In this document: positions 34,403-42,938 of the stretch, piece after piece
Layout of the letters: every line of letters starts with the position of its first letter
How positions within the stretch are numbered: the first letter of the stretch is position 1
Assembly (NCBI RefSeq): GCF_001428745.1
Contig: NZ_LMIO01000004.1
Location: 682,001-746,000, forward strand
Direction of reading: 5' to 3'
Length of the DNA: 64,000 bases
Source of the DNA: Leifsonia sp. Root227
GTDB taxonomy: Bacteria > Actinomycetota > Actinomycetes > Actinomycetales > Microbacteriaceae
Translations under genes and position numbers: made by a program
The notes under the pieces: generated by a model
What the model saw: only the letters and a program-made list of their open reading frames with translations
The model's database searches: none
Told to the model about the DNA's origin: nothing

Positions 34403-36054
34403 CCCTCCCGCATCGGGATGCGCAGGCCGCGTTCCTCCGCGACCTCCACCGCCCGCTCGTACCCCGCATCCACGTGCCGCATCACGCCGGTTCCAGGGTC
34501 GTTGATCAGCACGCGCTCGATCTTCTCGGCCGCCAGCGGGGTGCCGTCGGCGACGATCACCTGGCCGGCGTGGATGGAGCGGCCGATTCCCACGCCGCCT
34601 CCGTGATGGATGGACACCCAGGTGGCGCCGGAGGCGGTGTTCAGCATCGCGTTCAGGAGCGGCCAGTCGGCGATCGCGTCCGAACCGTCCGCCATCGACT
34701 CCGTCTCGCGGTACGGAGAGGCGACAGAACCGGAGTCGAGGTGGTCGCGGCCGATCGCGATCGGCGCGGAGAGCTCGCCGCTGGCGACCATCTCGTTGAA
34801 CTTCAGGCCGGCGAGGTGGCGCTCCTTGTATCCGAGCCAGCAGATGCGGGCGGGAAGGCCCTCGAAGTGCACCTTCTCGCTCGCCTGCGTGATCCAGCGG
34901 CGCAGGTGCTCATCCTCGGGGAACAGCTCCAGGATCGCGCGGTCGGTCGCCGCGATGTCTGCCGGGTCGCCGGAGAGCGCCGCCCAGCGGAACGGGCCCT
35001 TGCCCTCGGCGAACAGCGGACGGATGTACGCGGGCACGAAACCGGGGAAGTCGAACGCCCGCTCGTAGCCGCCCAGCTCGGCCTCTGCGCGCAGGGAGTT
35101 GCCGTAGTCGAACACCTCGGCGCCCGCATCCTGGAATCCCACCATCGCCTCGACGTGCTTCGCCATCGACGCACGGGATGCGGCGGTGAAGCCTTCCGGG
35201 TCCGCAGCGGCAGCGTCGTGCCACTCCTCCACCGTGTAGCCCTCCGGCAGGTAGCTGAGCGGGTCGTGCGCGCTGGTCTGGTCGGTGACGACGTCGATCG
35301 GCACCCCACGGCGCAGAAGCTCGGGGAAGACGGTCGCGGCGTTCCCGGCGAGACCGACCGACAACGGGATGCGCGCCTCCTTGGCGGCGAGCACCCTGGC
35401 GACGGCGTCGTCCAGGTCGTCGGCGAGCTCGTCGAGGTAGCCGTGGTCGATGCGGCGCTGTAGCCGGGTCGGGTCGACGTCCACGATGAGCACCACACCT
35501 TCGTTCATGGTGACCGCGAGCGGTTGCGCGCCTCCCATGCCGCCGGCGCCGCCGGTGAGGGTGATCGTGCCGGCGAGGGTGCCGCCGAACCGCTTGGCGG
35601 CGACGGCCGCGAAGGTCTCGAACGTGCCCTGGAGGATGCCCTGGGTGCCGATGTAGATCCACGACCCTGCGGTCATCTGGCCGTACATCGTGAGCCCGAG
35701 AGCTTCGAGGCGGCGGAACTCCGGCCAGGTGGCCCAGTCGCCGACGAGGTTCGAGTTGGCGATGAGCACGCGCGGCGCCCACTCGTGCGTGCGGAACACG
35801 CCGACCGGTTTGCCGGACTGCACCAGCAGGGTCTCGTCCGATTCGAGGGCGCGCAGGGTGCGGACGATCGCGTCGAACGCCTCCCAGCTCCTTGCAGCGC
35901 GGCCGGTTCCGCCGTAGACGACGAGGTCGTCCGGGCGCTCGGCGACGTCGGGATCGAGGTTGTTCATGAGCATCCGGAGCGGCGCCTCGGTCTGCCAGCT
36001 CTTCGCGCTGAGGGTGGTGCCGCGCGGGGCGCGGACCTCTCGTGCTCCCTGCAT
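34399..36054 (-). CDS. hutU: Urocanate hydratase (urocanase)
   Basis: HutU converts urocanate to imidazolonepropionate using tightly bound NAD as an electrophile. The 551-residue protein has the family N-terminus (SWQTEAPLRMLMNNLDPDVA), YGGTGRAARSWEAFDAI, the NAD-binding glycine run GGAGGMGGAQPLAVTMNEG at about 168-186, and the C-terminal SIHHGGGVGIGRSIHAGQV segment. Length agrees with other urocanases (about 550). An AGAGGAGA ribosome site precedes the ATG. It follows hutH by 39 nt. Confidence 0.97.
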   Translation of the reverse strand: MQGAREVRAPRGTTLSAKSWQTEAPLRMLMNNLDPDVAERPDDLVVYGGTGRAARSWEAFDAIVRTLRALESDETLLVQSGKPVGVFRTHEWAPRVLIANSNLVGDWATWPEFRRLEALGLTMYGQMTAGSWIYIGTQGILQGTFETFAAVAAKRFGGTLAGTITLTGGAGGMGGAQPLAVTMNEGVVLIVDVDPTRLQRRIDHGYLDELADDLDDAVARVLAAKEARIPLSVGLAGNAATVFPELLRRGVPIDVVTDQTSAHDPLSYLPEGYTVEEWHDAAAADPEGFTAASRASMAKHVEAMVGFQDAGAEVFDYGNSLRAEAELGGYERAFDFPGFVPAYIRPLFAEGKGPFRWAALSGDPADIAATDRAILELFPEDEHLRRWITQASEKVHFEGLPARICWLGYKERHLAGLKFNEMVASGELSAPIAIGRDHLDSGSVASPYRETESMADGSDAIADWPLLNAMLNTASGATWVSIHHGGGVGIGRSIHAGQVIVADGTPLAAEKIERVLINDPGTGVMRHVDAGYERAVEVAEERGLRIPMREG

Positions 36055-36093
36055 GTGGTGTCTCCTCTTCGGTGAGTGAATCAGTGGCTGACG

Positions 36094-37641
36094 TCAGCCG
36101 AGCGGACCGGTCACGCTCTCGGCGGCGGCCAGCACGCGGCCGGACTGCACGAGCGCGACGACGGCCTCGATCTCGGGCGACAGGTAGCGGTCCGAGCCAG
36201 GCCCTGCGACCACCTCGCGCACCTCGGCGATCACGGCGCCGGTCGCCGCCCCCGGCCGCAGCGGCGCGCGCAGGTCGGCACCGCGGGCTGCGGTCATGAC
36301 CTCGATGGCGAGCACCCGGCCGAGTCCGTCGATGGAGCGACGCAGCTTGCGGGCCGCTGCCCAGCCCATCGAGACGTGGTCCTCCTGCATCGCCGACGAC
36401 GGGATCGAGTCGACAGAGGCGGGCGAGGCCAGGCGCTTCAGCTCGGAGACGATGCCGGCGGCCGTGTACTGCGCGATCATCAGCCCGGAGTCGACGCCGA
36501 CCTCGTGGGCGAGGAACGGAGTGAGCCCCTGGTTGCGGGACTGGTCGAGGAAGCGGTCGGTGCGCCGCTCCGACATGCTGGCGACGTCGGCGGCGACGAT
36601 GGCGAGGAAGTCGAGGACATATGCGACGGGGGCGCCATGGAAGTTGCCGTTCGATTCGACGCGCCCGTCGAGGGTGAGCACCGGGTTGTCGATGGCGGAG
36701 GCGAGTTCGCGCTCGGCGACGATGGTCGCGTGCGCGAGGGTGTCGCGGGCGCCGCCGTGGACCTGCGGGGCGCAGCGCAGCGAGTACGCGTCCTGCACAC
36801 GGGTGCACTCCGGGCCCTTGTGGCTCGCGACGATGGGCGACCCGGCGAGCATCGCTCGCAGGTTCGCGGCGGCGACGGCCTGGCCGTGCTGCGGGCGCAA
36901 TCGCTGCAGGTCGTCGGCGAACACGGCGTCCGTGCCGAGCAGGGCCTCGACGCTCATGGCCGCAGCGATGTCGGCCGTGCTCAGCAGGGCGGTGAGGTCG
37001 TGGATGGCGATGGCGAGCATCCCGAGCATGCCGTCGGTGCCGTTGATGAGCGCGAGGCCCTCCTTCTCGGCGAGGACGACCGGGTTGATCCCGGCCTCTG
37101 CCAGGGCAGTGGATGCGTCGACCAGCTCGCCGCCGACCCGCACCTGGCCCTCGCCCATCGCCGCGAGGGCGCAGTGGGCGAGCGGGGCGAGGTCGCCTGA
37201 GCAGCCGAGCGAGCCGTACTCCCGCACCACCGGTGTGATGTCCGCGTTGAGCAGAGCCGCGTACGTCTCGACGGTCGCGCGCTGGGCGCCGGTGCGGCCG
37301 GTCATCAGGGTGGAGAGGCGGAGCAGCATCAGTGCGCGGACGACCTCGCGCTCGACCTCCTGGCCGGAGCCTGCAGCGTGCGAGCGGACGAGGCTGGCCT
37401 GCAACTGCGCACGCCTGTCGCTCGGGATGAACGTGGTGGCGAGGGCGCCGAACCCGGTGGAGATGCCGTAGTGCGGCTCGACGTCGTCGGCGAGGGCTTC
37501 GACGATCGCGCGCGACGCCTCCACCTGGTCGAGCGACGCCGTGTCGAGTTCGATGGGGGCATCGTGGCGGGCGACGGCGACGACGTCCGCGACGCTGAGC
37601 GCGTGCGCGCCGACCGTGACGGTGTGCGTGGTGTGGAGCAT
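36094..37641 (-). CDS. hutH: Histidine ammonia-lyase
   Basis: HutH removes ammonia from histidine to give urocanate. The 515-residue protein carries the MIO-forming tripeptide in EYGSLGCSGDLAPLAH as Cys147-Ser148-Gly149; most characterised enzymes have Ala-Ser-Gly, but Cys-Ser-Gly is known in some members. Other landmarks are YGISTGFGALATTF near 58, and QDAYSLRCAPQVHGG near 275. It is the first gene of the reverse hut operon and is divergent from the IclR regulator, 129 bp away. Confidence 0.96.
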   Translation of the reverse strand: MLHTTHTVTVGAHALSVADVVAVARHDAPIELDTASLDQVEASRAIVEALADDVEPHYGISTGFGALATTFIPSDRRAQLQASLVRSHAAGSGQEVEREVVRALMLLRLSTLMTGRTGAQRATVETYAALLNADITPVVREYGSLGCSGDLAPLAHCALAAMGEGQVRVGGELVDASTALAEAGINPVVLAEKEGLALINGTDGMLGMLAIAIHDLTALLSTADIAAAMSVEALLGTDAVFADDLQRLRPQHGQAVAAANLRAMLAGSPIVASHKGPECTRVQDAYSLRCAPQVHGGARDTLAHATIVAERELASAIDNPVLTLDGRVESNGNFHGAPVAYVLDFLAIVAADVASMSERRTDRFLDQSRNQGLTPFLAHEVGVDSGLMIAQYTAAGIVSELKRLASPASVDSIPSSAMQEDHVSMGWAAARKLRRSIDGLGRVLAIEVMTAARGADLRAPLRPGAATGAVIAEVREVVAGPGSDRYLSPEIEAVVALVQSGRVLAAAESVTGPLG

Positions 37642-37770
37642 GATCCGATCTCACTCCCTCGCAGGCGTCTCTGTCCCGCCTGTATGCTCATCCCCGTCCG
37701 GTATCCCAGACGACGCGTGCGGGCGAAGAACGGGATGCGGCACGGCGGAATGCGATCAGGAGGGACTGCG

Positions 37771-38529
37771 GTGAGCAAGGTTCCTGCGGCGGAGAACACG
37801 CTGCGCATACTGGAGTACCTGAGCGCGCAGCGTGGGCCGGTGCCGGCGGCGAACGTGGCCGCCGCGCTCGGGCTGCCCCGCTCCACCGTGTACCACCTGC
37901 TGACGGTACTGTGCGATCACGGCTTCGTGCTGCACTTCCCTGAGGCGAAGCGGTACGGGCTCGGCGTCGCGGCGTACGAGCTCAGCTCGGCTTTCTCGCG
38001 CCAGGAGCCGCTGAGCAGGCTGGGACGGCCGATCCTCGCCGCGCTCGTCGACGGTATCGGGGAGTCCGGTCACGTGGCGGTGCTGCACGGGCGGGACGTC
38101 GTCTACATCGTCGAAGAGCGCGCACCGCGCCGCCCGCGGCTGGTGACGGACGTCGGCGTCCGCCTGCCCAGCCACCTCACGGCGAGCGGCCGGGCTCTGC
38201 TCGCCACGCTGCCGGCCGGGCAGCTCCGCGCGCTCTACCCCGACGCGGCGGCGTTCGAAGACCGCACCGGCTCCGGGCCGCACACCTACGGTGAACTCAA
38301 GCGCGTGGTGGCCGAGGTGCGTGAGCGCGGGTACGCGACGGAGGACGGCGAGGTGACGGCGGGCTTCGCGTCGGTGGCGGTTCCTGTGCGTGACCACGCC
38401 GGGTGGCCGGCCGCGGGCATCGCCGTCACATTCCCGCGGGAGAATATTGCGCAGGAGCACTGGGATGCGCTGGCCGGGCGGGTGGCGGAGGCGGCGGCGG
38501 AACTGTCCAGGCGCATCCGGGGGAGCTGA
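37771..38529 (+). CDS. IclR-family regulator, likely of the hut genes
   Basis: The 252-residue protein has an IclR winged HTH (AENTLRILEYLSAQRGPVPA, LGLPRSTVYHLLTVLCDHG) and the IclR effector domain from about residue 75 (LVDGIGESGHVAVLHGRDVV, LPSHLTASGRALLA). The GTG start has an AGGAGGG ribosome site 6 nt upstream. Its position divergent from hutH suggests control of histidine use, the ligand perhaps histidine or urocanate. Only a weak repeat (CGTC-10-GACG near 37695) was seen as a possible operator. Confidence 0.88.
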   Translation: MSKVPAAENTLRILEYLSAQRGPVPAANVAAALGLPRSTVYHLLTVLCDHGFVLHFPEAKRYGLGVAAYELSSAFSRQEPLSRLGRPILAALVDGIGESGHVAVLHGRDVVYIVEERAPRRPRLVTDVGVRLPSHLTASGRALLATLPAGQLRALYPDAAAFEDRTGSGPHTYGELKRVVAEVRERGYATEDGEVTAGFASVAVPVRDHAGWPAAGIAVTFPRENIAQEHWDALAGRVAEAAAELSRRIRGS

Positions 38530-38555
38530 CGGCGTCCGTGCTCCGCCCCTCGGCA

Positions 38556-38645
38556 GTGCTGCCTGCTGCTGCGCTGCCTGCCGTCGTGCTGCCTGCCGCT
38601 GCGCTGCCTGCTGCTGCGCTGCTTGCCGTCGTGCTGCCTGCCGCC
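38556..38645. repeat. 15-bp tandem repeat, six units
   Basis: Six contiguous 15-bp units of the form GYGCTGCYTGCYGYY fill 38556-38645, between the convergent stop codons of the IclR regulator and the HtrA-type protease. The array ends one base before the protease stop codon. No reading frame through it is supported as a gene. Confidence 0.9.
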
Positions 38646-38646
38646 G

Positions 38647-39855
38647 TTACCCCTCGGCGAGCGTCACCGTCGTGGTGTGCCGCTGCCCGCCGCGCTCGTA
38701 CTCGACCTTCACCTCGTCGCCCGGCTGGCTGGTGACCTGGATCGCGGTGAGCACGTCGATGCTGACCGCCGGCGAGCCGTTGATCGACGTGATGATGTCG
38801 CCCGGCCGGATGCCGGCGTTCGCCGCTGGGCCTCCGCGCGTGACCGCCTGGACGAACAGGCCGTCGCTCACGCCGTAGTGCTGGGCGACCGCGTGAGGGA
38901 TGGGGACCGCATCCACCCCTGCTGTCGGGTAGCTGACAGTGCCGGTGTCGATCAGCTCGTGCGCGATCGGCATGGCCATCGCCTGCGGGACGGCGAACCC
39001 GATGCCGACGCTGCCCGTGCTGCGCTGGCCGTTGTCGCCGGGGACGGTCGCGATGGCCGTGTTCACTCCGACCAGCCGGCCGCTGCAGTCGACGAGGGCT
39101 CCTCCGGAGTTGCCGGGGTTGATCGACGCGTCCGTCTGGATGGCGCCGACGAGGATCGCGTTGCGGTCGTCGTCGCTCGGCACGGGGACGGTGCGGCCGA
39201 GCGCGCTCACGATGCCGGCCGTGACCGTGCTCGACAGGCCGAGCGGCGCGCCGAGGGCGACGACCGGTTCGCCGACGACGAGCGAGTGCGAGTCTCCGAC
39301 GTCGATCACCGACAGCGACTTCTCGTTGGACACTTTGATGACGGCGAGATCCGTCTTCGGGTCGCGGCCGGTGAGGGTGGCGTCCGCGGTGTGGCCGTCG
39401 CTGAACCGCACGGAGAGCGTTCCGCCGGATGCGGCGGGCGAGATGACGTGGTTGTTGGTGAGGATGTAGCCATCGCTGCTGATGACCTGGCCGCTGCCGC
39501 TCCCCGTCCCCGTTGGACCGGCGACGTTGATGGTGACGATGCTCGGCAGCACGCGGTCGGCAACGCTGACGGCATTGCAGGCCCCGCTGGACCGTGACGA
39601 CAGCGCGACGGTGGTGACGGTGCCCGCGATGAAGCCGCCAGCGATCAGGATGAGGGCGGCAGCGGTGGCGAGGCCGGCGATCAGCCAGGCGCGGCCGGTG
39701 CTGGCGGGCTGGGTCGCTGGGGTGGTGGCGGTGGCGGGTGTTGCGGGTACCGGTCCGGCGGGTGCCGGTCCGGTGGGTGCCGGTCCGGCAGTCGCCGAAT
39801 CCTGTGGCTGCGGCGTCTCGCCGGATGGCCCGGCCGCCCTCGTGTCGTCGCTCAT
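38647..39855 (-). CDS. Membrane-anchored HtrA/DegP-type S1C serine protease with PDZ domain
   Basis: The 402-residue protein is a quality-control protease facing outside the membrane. A Pro/Ala-rich cytoplasmic tail of about 50 residues precedes one transmembrane helix at about 54-78. The trypsin-like domain has the triad His in YILTNNHVIS, Asp in PKTDLAVIKVS and Ser in INPGNSGGALVD. A C-terminal PDZ domain (about 310-395) has AVTRGGPAANAGIRPGDIIT. Topology matches actinobacterial HtrA/PepD proteins. Its stop abuts the 15-bp tandem repeat. Confidence 0.93.
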   Translation of the reverse strand: MSDDTRAAGPSGETPQPQDSATAGPAPTGPAPAGPVPATPATATTPATQPASTGRAWLIAGLATAAALILIAGGFIAGTVTTVALSSRSSGACNAVSVADRVLPSIVTINVAGPTGTGSGSGQVISSDGYILTNNHVISPAASGGTLSVRFSDGHTADATLTGRDPKTDLAVIKVSNEKSLSVIDVGDSHSLVVGEPVVALGAPLGLSSTVTAGIVSALGRTVPVPSDDDRNAILVGAIQTDASINPGNSGGALVDCSGRLVGVNTAIATVPGDNGQRSTGSVGIGFAVPQAMAMPIAHELIDTGTVSYPTAGVDAVPIPHAVAQHYGVSDGLFVQAVTRGGPAANAGIRPGDIITSINGSPAVSIDVLTAIQVTSQPGDEVKVEYERGGQRHTTTVTLAEG

Positions 39856-39908
39856 CGCTGGCCCCTTCCGCCGATGGCGTCAGGCTAGCGGCTCCCGCGA
39901 CGCGGACG

Positions 39909-40385
39909 CTAGAGAGCAGCGACCTCGGCGAGCCGCTTGGCGTAACAGATCGAGTGCGGGTCGCCCACGTACGGGCCGAAGTTCGGGATGCGCGCGTACC
40001 CATTGCGCTCGTACAGCGCGATCGCCGCGTGCTGCAACGGGCCCGTCTCGAGCTGAAGGGTGCCGACACCGGCCGCCGCAGCCTGGGCCTCCACCGCCCC
40101 GAGCAAGGAGGATGCGAGGCCGCGGCCGCGCGCATCCTCGTGCACGAACATCCGCTTGACCTCAGCGGAGCCGTCGGGCTTCACCACGACGGCCGCCATT
40201 CCGAGGGCGCGGCCCGCCTCGTCGCGGCCGACGAACACGGTGACGCCAGGCGCCTCCAGCTCCGACACATCCAGCAGGTAGCAGCTCTCCGCCGGGTACA
40301 GCGCGAAGGTGAACTCGTCGCCGAGGCGCAGCAGCTCCTCGACGTCTGGGCTGCGTGGCGGCTCTGCGGCGATGGCGGTGTGCAT
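39909..40385 (-). CDS. GNAT-family N-acetyltransferase
   Basis: The 158-residue cytoplasmic enzyme has the GNAT fold with motif A, VKRMFVHEDARGRGLASSLL at about 79-98 (the R/Q-x-x-G-x-G/A acetyl-CoA loop is RGRGLA), and motif B LYERNGYARI near 127-136. The acceptor substrate is unknown. It lies 53 bp before the HtrA gene on the same strand and may share a transcript, though there is no tight coupling. Confidence 0.85.
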   Translation of the reverse strand: MHTAIAAEPPRSPDVEELLRLGDEFTFALYPAESCYLLDVSELEAPGVTVFVGRDEAGRALGMAAVVVKPDGSAEVKRMFVHEDARGRGLASSLLGAVEAQAAAAGVGTLQLETGPLQHAAIALYERNGYARIPNFGPYVGDPHSICYAKRLAEVAAL

Positions 40386-40446
40386 GGCGACGATCGTAGC
40401 GACCCGTCGTTGCAGGGATGTTTCCGGCTGCGGACGCCCGCCTCGG

Positions 40447-40719
40447 CTAGGCCGCAGCGAACCGACGCGCGGAGCGCTCCTTCGCCTTGGCCGCCTCCTC
40501 CTCGCGATTCTTGGGAGGCGCAGTCGTCACCAGATCCTCGAGGAGGTGCTGCGTGAGGTGGGCGATCTCGGCGACCGCCCTGTCGAACGCCTCAGCGTTG
40601 GCCTTCGACGGCTTCGTCGTGCCGCTGATCTTGCGCACGTACTGGAGGGCCGCAGCGTGCACTTCGTCGCTCGTCGCGGCCGGCTCGAAATTGTGAAGGG
40701 TGTGGATGTTCCGGCACAT
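40447..40719 (-). CDS. DUF2277 family protein
   Basis: The 90-residue protein begins MCRNIHTLHNFEPAATSDEV and continues AALQYVRKISGTTKPS, matching the small DUF2277 family. An N-terminal Cys-Arg-Asn and His residues are conserved-looking; function is unknown, although nucleic-acid binding has been guessed for the family. The C-terminus is a charged helix rich in Lys, Arg and Glu. ATG 40719 fits the family N-terminus; ATG 40746 would add nine residues. Confidence 0.85.
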   Translation of the reverse strand: MCRNIHTLHNFEPAATSDEVHAAALQYVRKISGTTKPSKANAEAFDRAVAEIAHLTQHLLEDLVTTAPPKNREEEAAKAKERSARRFAAA

Positions 40720-40764
40720 GCCACAGAGGGTACGCCGCTCGGCCATCCTCCGCAGCAATCGAGA

Positions 40765-40822
40765 CCGGACTTGTGCATGCGACACGCCGCCTCGTCCCGG
40801 CGTGTCGCATGCACAAGTCCGG
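40765..40822. repeat. Perfect 25-bp-armed palindrome with 8-nt loop
   Basis: Bases 40765-40789 are exactly complementary to 40798-40822; with one mismatch the arms extend to 40758-40829. The loop is CCTCGTCC. It lies between two divergent genes, so it is not a terminator of either. Its inner arm includes GCGACACGCC, also found at the start of the loop of the 29824 repeat, hinting at a related family. Confidence 0.85.
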
Positions 40823-40879
40823 GCTCGATGGTTTTGGGGCCGGGACGGGTGAGTTGCAGCGGGCGGGGGTGGGGGCCTA

Positions 40880-40913
40880 TAGTCTCTGTAAACGTTCTTG
40901 TAAACGTTTACTA
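40880..40913 (+). promoter_or_regulatory. Promoter and LacI-type operators of the 41-54 kb operon
   Basis: TATAGT (40880-40885) is a good -10 box; TTGCAG (40854-40859) is a possible -35 with long 20-bp spacing. Just downstream, TGTAAACGTT occurs twice, 12 bp apart (40889 and 40901); the second is part of the perfect palindrome GTAAACGTTTAC (40902-40913). AACGTT-centred palindromes are typical of LacI-family sites, so the LacI protein encoded next probably represses this promoter. Confidence 0.7.
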
Positions 40914-40941
40914 AACCACCTTCGATGATGCAGGGAGCACC

Positions 40942-41985
40942 ATGGCCGAGAGCAGGAAGTCGACGCTCGTCCTCGTGGCGGAGCGCGCAGGAGTCTCGAT
41001 CGCCTCGGTCTCCCGTGTGCTGAACGGACTGCCGGCGTCGCCGCAACTGACCGCAAAGGTCCGTGAGGCGGCCGATGCCCTCGGCTACGTTCCCGACGCC
41101 ACAGCCCGCTCGCTCAAGGTCGGCCGCACCGATCAGATCTCGTTCGCCGTCGCCGACGTCGGAAACCCCGTCTACGTCGCGATGATGCACGAGGTCGCCC
41201 GGGTCGTCTCCAAGGCCGGGTATCGACTGGTGCTCTCCTCGACAGGCAACGACCCGCAGGATCAGATCGAGCTCCTCGGCAGCCTGAACCGCGGCTTCGT
41301 CGACGGACTCCTGCTCAGCCCGCTGCGCGTGACGGAGCCCCTGGTGGATGCGTTGCGCGCCAGCCGGCTGCCGATCGTCATCATCGGTTCGCTTCCGGCG
41401 GGCGTCGACCTCGACAACGTGCGCGCAGATTCCGTCGCCGGTATCGGCCTCGCCGTCGAACACCTCGTCGGTCAGGGACGCAAGCGCATCGCCTTCGTCA
41501 ACGGTCCCGTCGACACGGTCCCTGGTGCTGCCCGCCTCAGCGGATACCTGAATGCCATCGACCGATTCGGCCTCAGCACGAGCGCCGACGTGCAGATCGC
41601 CGCGTCAGACTTCACGTACAAAGCGGGTCGCAAGGCGGCAGCCAAGCTGCTCGGCCGATCGACCCCCGACGCGATCGTGTGCGCCAACGACCTTCTCGCC
41701 GTCGCGACCTTGAAGGAGCTCACGAGCCGTGGCGTGCGCGTCCCGGAGGACGTGGCGGTGGTCGGCATGGACGACACCGACGCCGCCGAGCTCGCCAACC
41801 CGTCGATCACGAGCGTCGACCTCGGCTCTGGCAAGCGCGCCAAGGCGGCGGCGAAGCTGCTGCTGCGCCGTCTCGCCAACCCGGATGCGGCCGTCAAGCA
41901 GGTGGTGATCGAGCCGACACTCTCCGTGCGGGAGTCGTCGGTCGTCAAAGCGGACGCGAAGGAAACGGCGGAGGTGCCGGCGTGA
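40942..41985 (+). CDS. LacI-family regulator heading the ADP-ribosylglycohydrolase operon
   Basis: The 347-residue repressor has the LacI HTH (STLVLVAERAGVSIASVSRV, residues about 7-26), the hinge ATARSLKVGRT and an effector domain with ISFAVADVGNPVYVAMMHEV, IVCANDLLAVATLKE and VAVVGMDDTDAAEL. It overlaps the first permease gene by 4 nt (GTGA), so it is the first gene of the operon rather than being divergent from it. The ligand is unknown; two operator-like sites lie at its own promoter, giving simple autoregulated control of the whole locus. Confidence 0.9.
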   Translation: MAESRKSTLVLVAERAGVSIASVSRVLNGLPASPQLTAKVREAADALGYVPDATARSLKVGRTDQISFAVADVGNPVYVAMMHEVARVVSKAGYRLVLSSTGNDPQDQIELLGSLNRGFVDGLLLSPLRVTEPLVDALRASRLPIVIIGSLPAGVDLDNVRADSVAGIGLAVEHLVGQGRKRIAFVNGPVDTVPGAARLSGYLNAIDRFGLSTSADVQIAASDFTYKAGRKAAAKLLGRSTPDAIVCANDLLAVATLKELTSRGVRVPEDVAVVGMDDTDAAELANPSITSVDLGSGKRAKAAAKLLLRRLANPDAAVKQVVIEPTLSVRESSVVKADAKETAEVPA

Positions 41986-42938
41986 CGACCTCCGCACCCG
42001 TGATCGTCGCCCCCGGCGACGCAGCCAAGACGCCGAAGCGCCGCCGCCGCAACCGCGGAGGCCCAGCGGGGGGCGGAGGACGCGACGCCTGGCTGCTCGT
42101 CCTTCCCGCGCTCATCCCGATCGTGCTGTTCAGCGTCTATCCGCTGGTGCAGGGCATCTTCCTCGGCTTCACGGACGCGCGCGCCGGGCTCAACCTGCCG
42201 GTCAACTTCAACGGCATCGACAACTACGTCAAGCTCGGCTCCAACCAGCTCTTCTGGAGCTCGTTCGGCATCGGCCTGGTCTGGGCGTTCAGCGTCACGA
42301 TCCTGCAGTTCCTGGCCTCCCTCGGGCTCGCCCTCCTGCTCAACCTCAATCTCAGGATGCGCTGGCTGGCACGAACGCTCGCTCTCGTCCCGTGGGCCAT
42401 GCCGCCGGTGATCATCGCGATCATGTGGAGGCTGATGCTCAATCCGAGCTACGGGCCGATCAACCAGACGTTGAAAGCGGTCGGGCTGCCGAGCGACATC
42501 AACTGGCTGGGGGATGCATCCATCGCTCTGCCTGTCGTGATCATCGTCGGCGTCTGGGCTGGGATGCCGCAGACCACCATCACCCTGCTCGCCGGACTGC
42601 AGAGCGTGCAGACCGAGCTGCTGGAGGCCGCGGCCATCGACGGCGCAGGCACCTGGAGCAGGTTCTGGCACGTCACGCTTCCTGCGCTGCGGCCGATCAT
42701 CATCGCGATCACCACGCTCGACCTGATCTGGAACTTCAACTCGTTCGCGCTCGTCTTCGTGCTCACGGCGGGAGGACCGGGAGGCACGACCATGCTCCCG
42801 ATGCTGTTCGCATATAACGAGGCGTTCCGTTACGGGAACTTCGGGTACGCCGCCGCGATGGGCAACGTGATGGTCGTGGTGATCGCCGTCTTCCTGTTCG
42901 TCTACCTGCGCGGCCAGATGAGGAGCCGGAACTCATGA
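41982..42938 (+). CDS. Carbohydrate ABC transporter permease (MalF/UgpA type)
   Basis: The 318-residue permease begins with a basic Gly/Arg-rich tail (about 1-32), then six helices starting WLLVLPALIPIVLFSVYPLV. The CUT1 EAA loop reads LLEAAAIDGAGTWSRFWHVT near residue 210. The GTG start overlaps the regulator's stop. It pairs with the next permease and with the binding lipoprotein; no ATPase gene is in the operon. Confidence 0.92.
   Translation: MTTSAPVIVAPGDAAKTPKRRRRNRGGPAGGGGRDAWLLVLPALIPIVLFSVYPLVQGIFLGFTDARAGLNLPVNFNGIDNYVKLGSNQLFWSSFGIGLVWAFSVTILQFLASLGLALLLNLNLRMRWLARTLALVPWAMPPVIIAIMWRLMLNPSYGPINQTLKAVGLPSDINWLGDASIALPVVIIVGVWAGMPQTTITLLAGLQSVQTELLEAAAIDGAGTWSRFWHVTLPALRPIIIAITTLDLIWNFNSFALVFVLTAGGPGGTTMLPMLFAYNEAFRYGNFGYAAAMGNVMVVVIAVFLFVYLRGQMRSRNS

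Noticed and set aside
34910..37654. Long alternative reverse frame across hutH and hutU
   Set aside because: It spans two genes with strong family matches in their own frames and has no domain of its own.
38530..38735. Open frames through the 15-bp tandem repeat (Cys/Ala-rich peptides)
   Set aside because: They are products of the repeat itself, have no ribosome site, and lie between two convergent genes.
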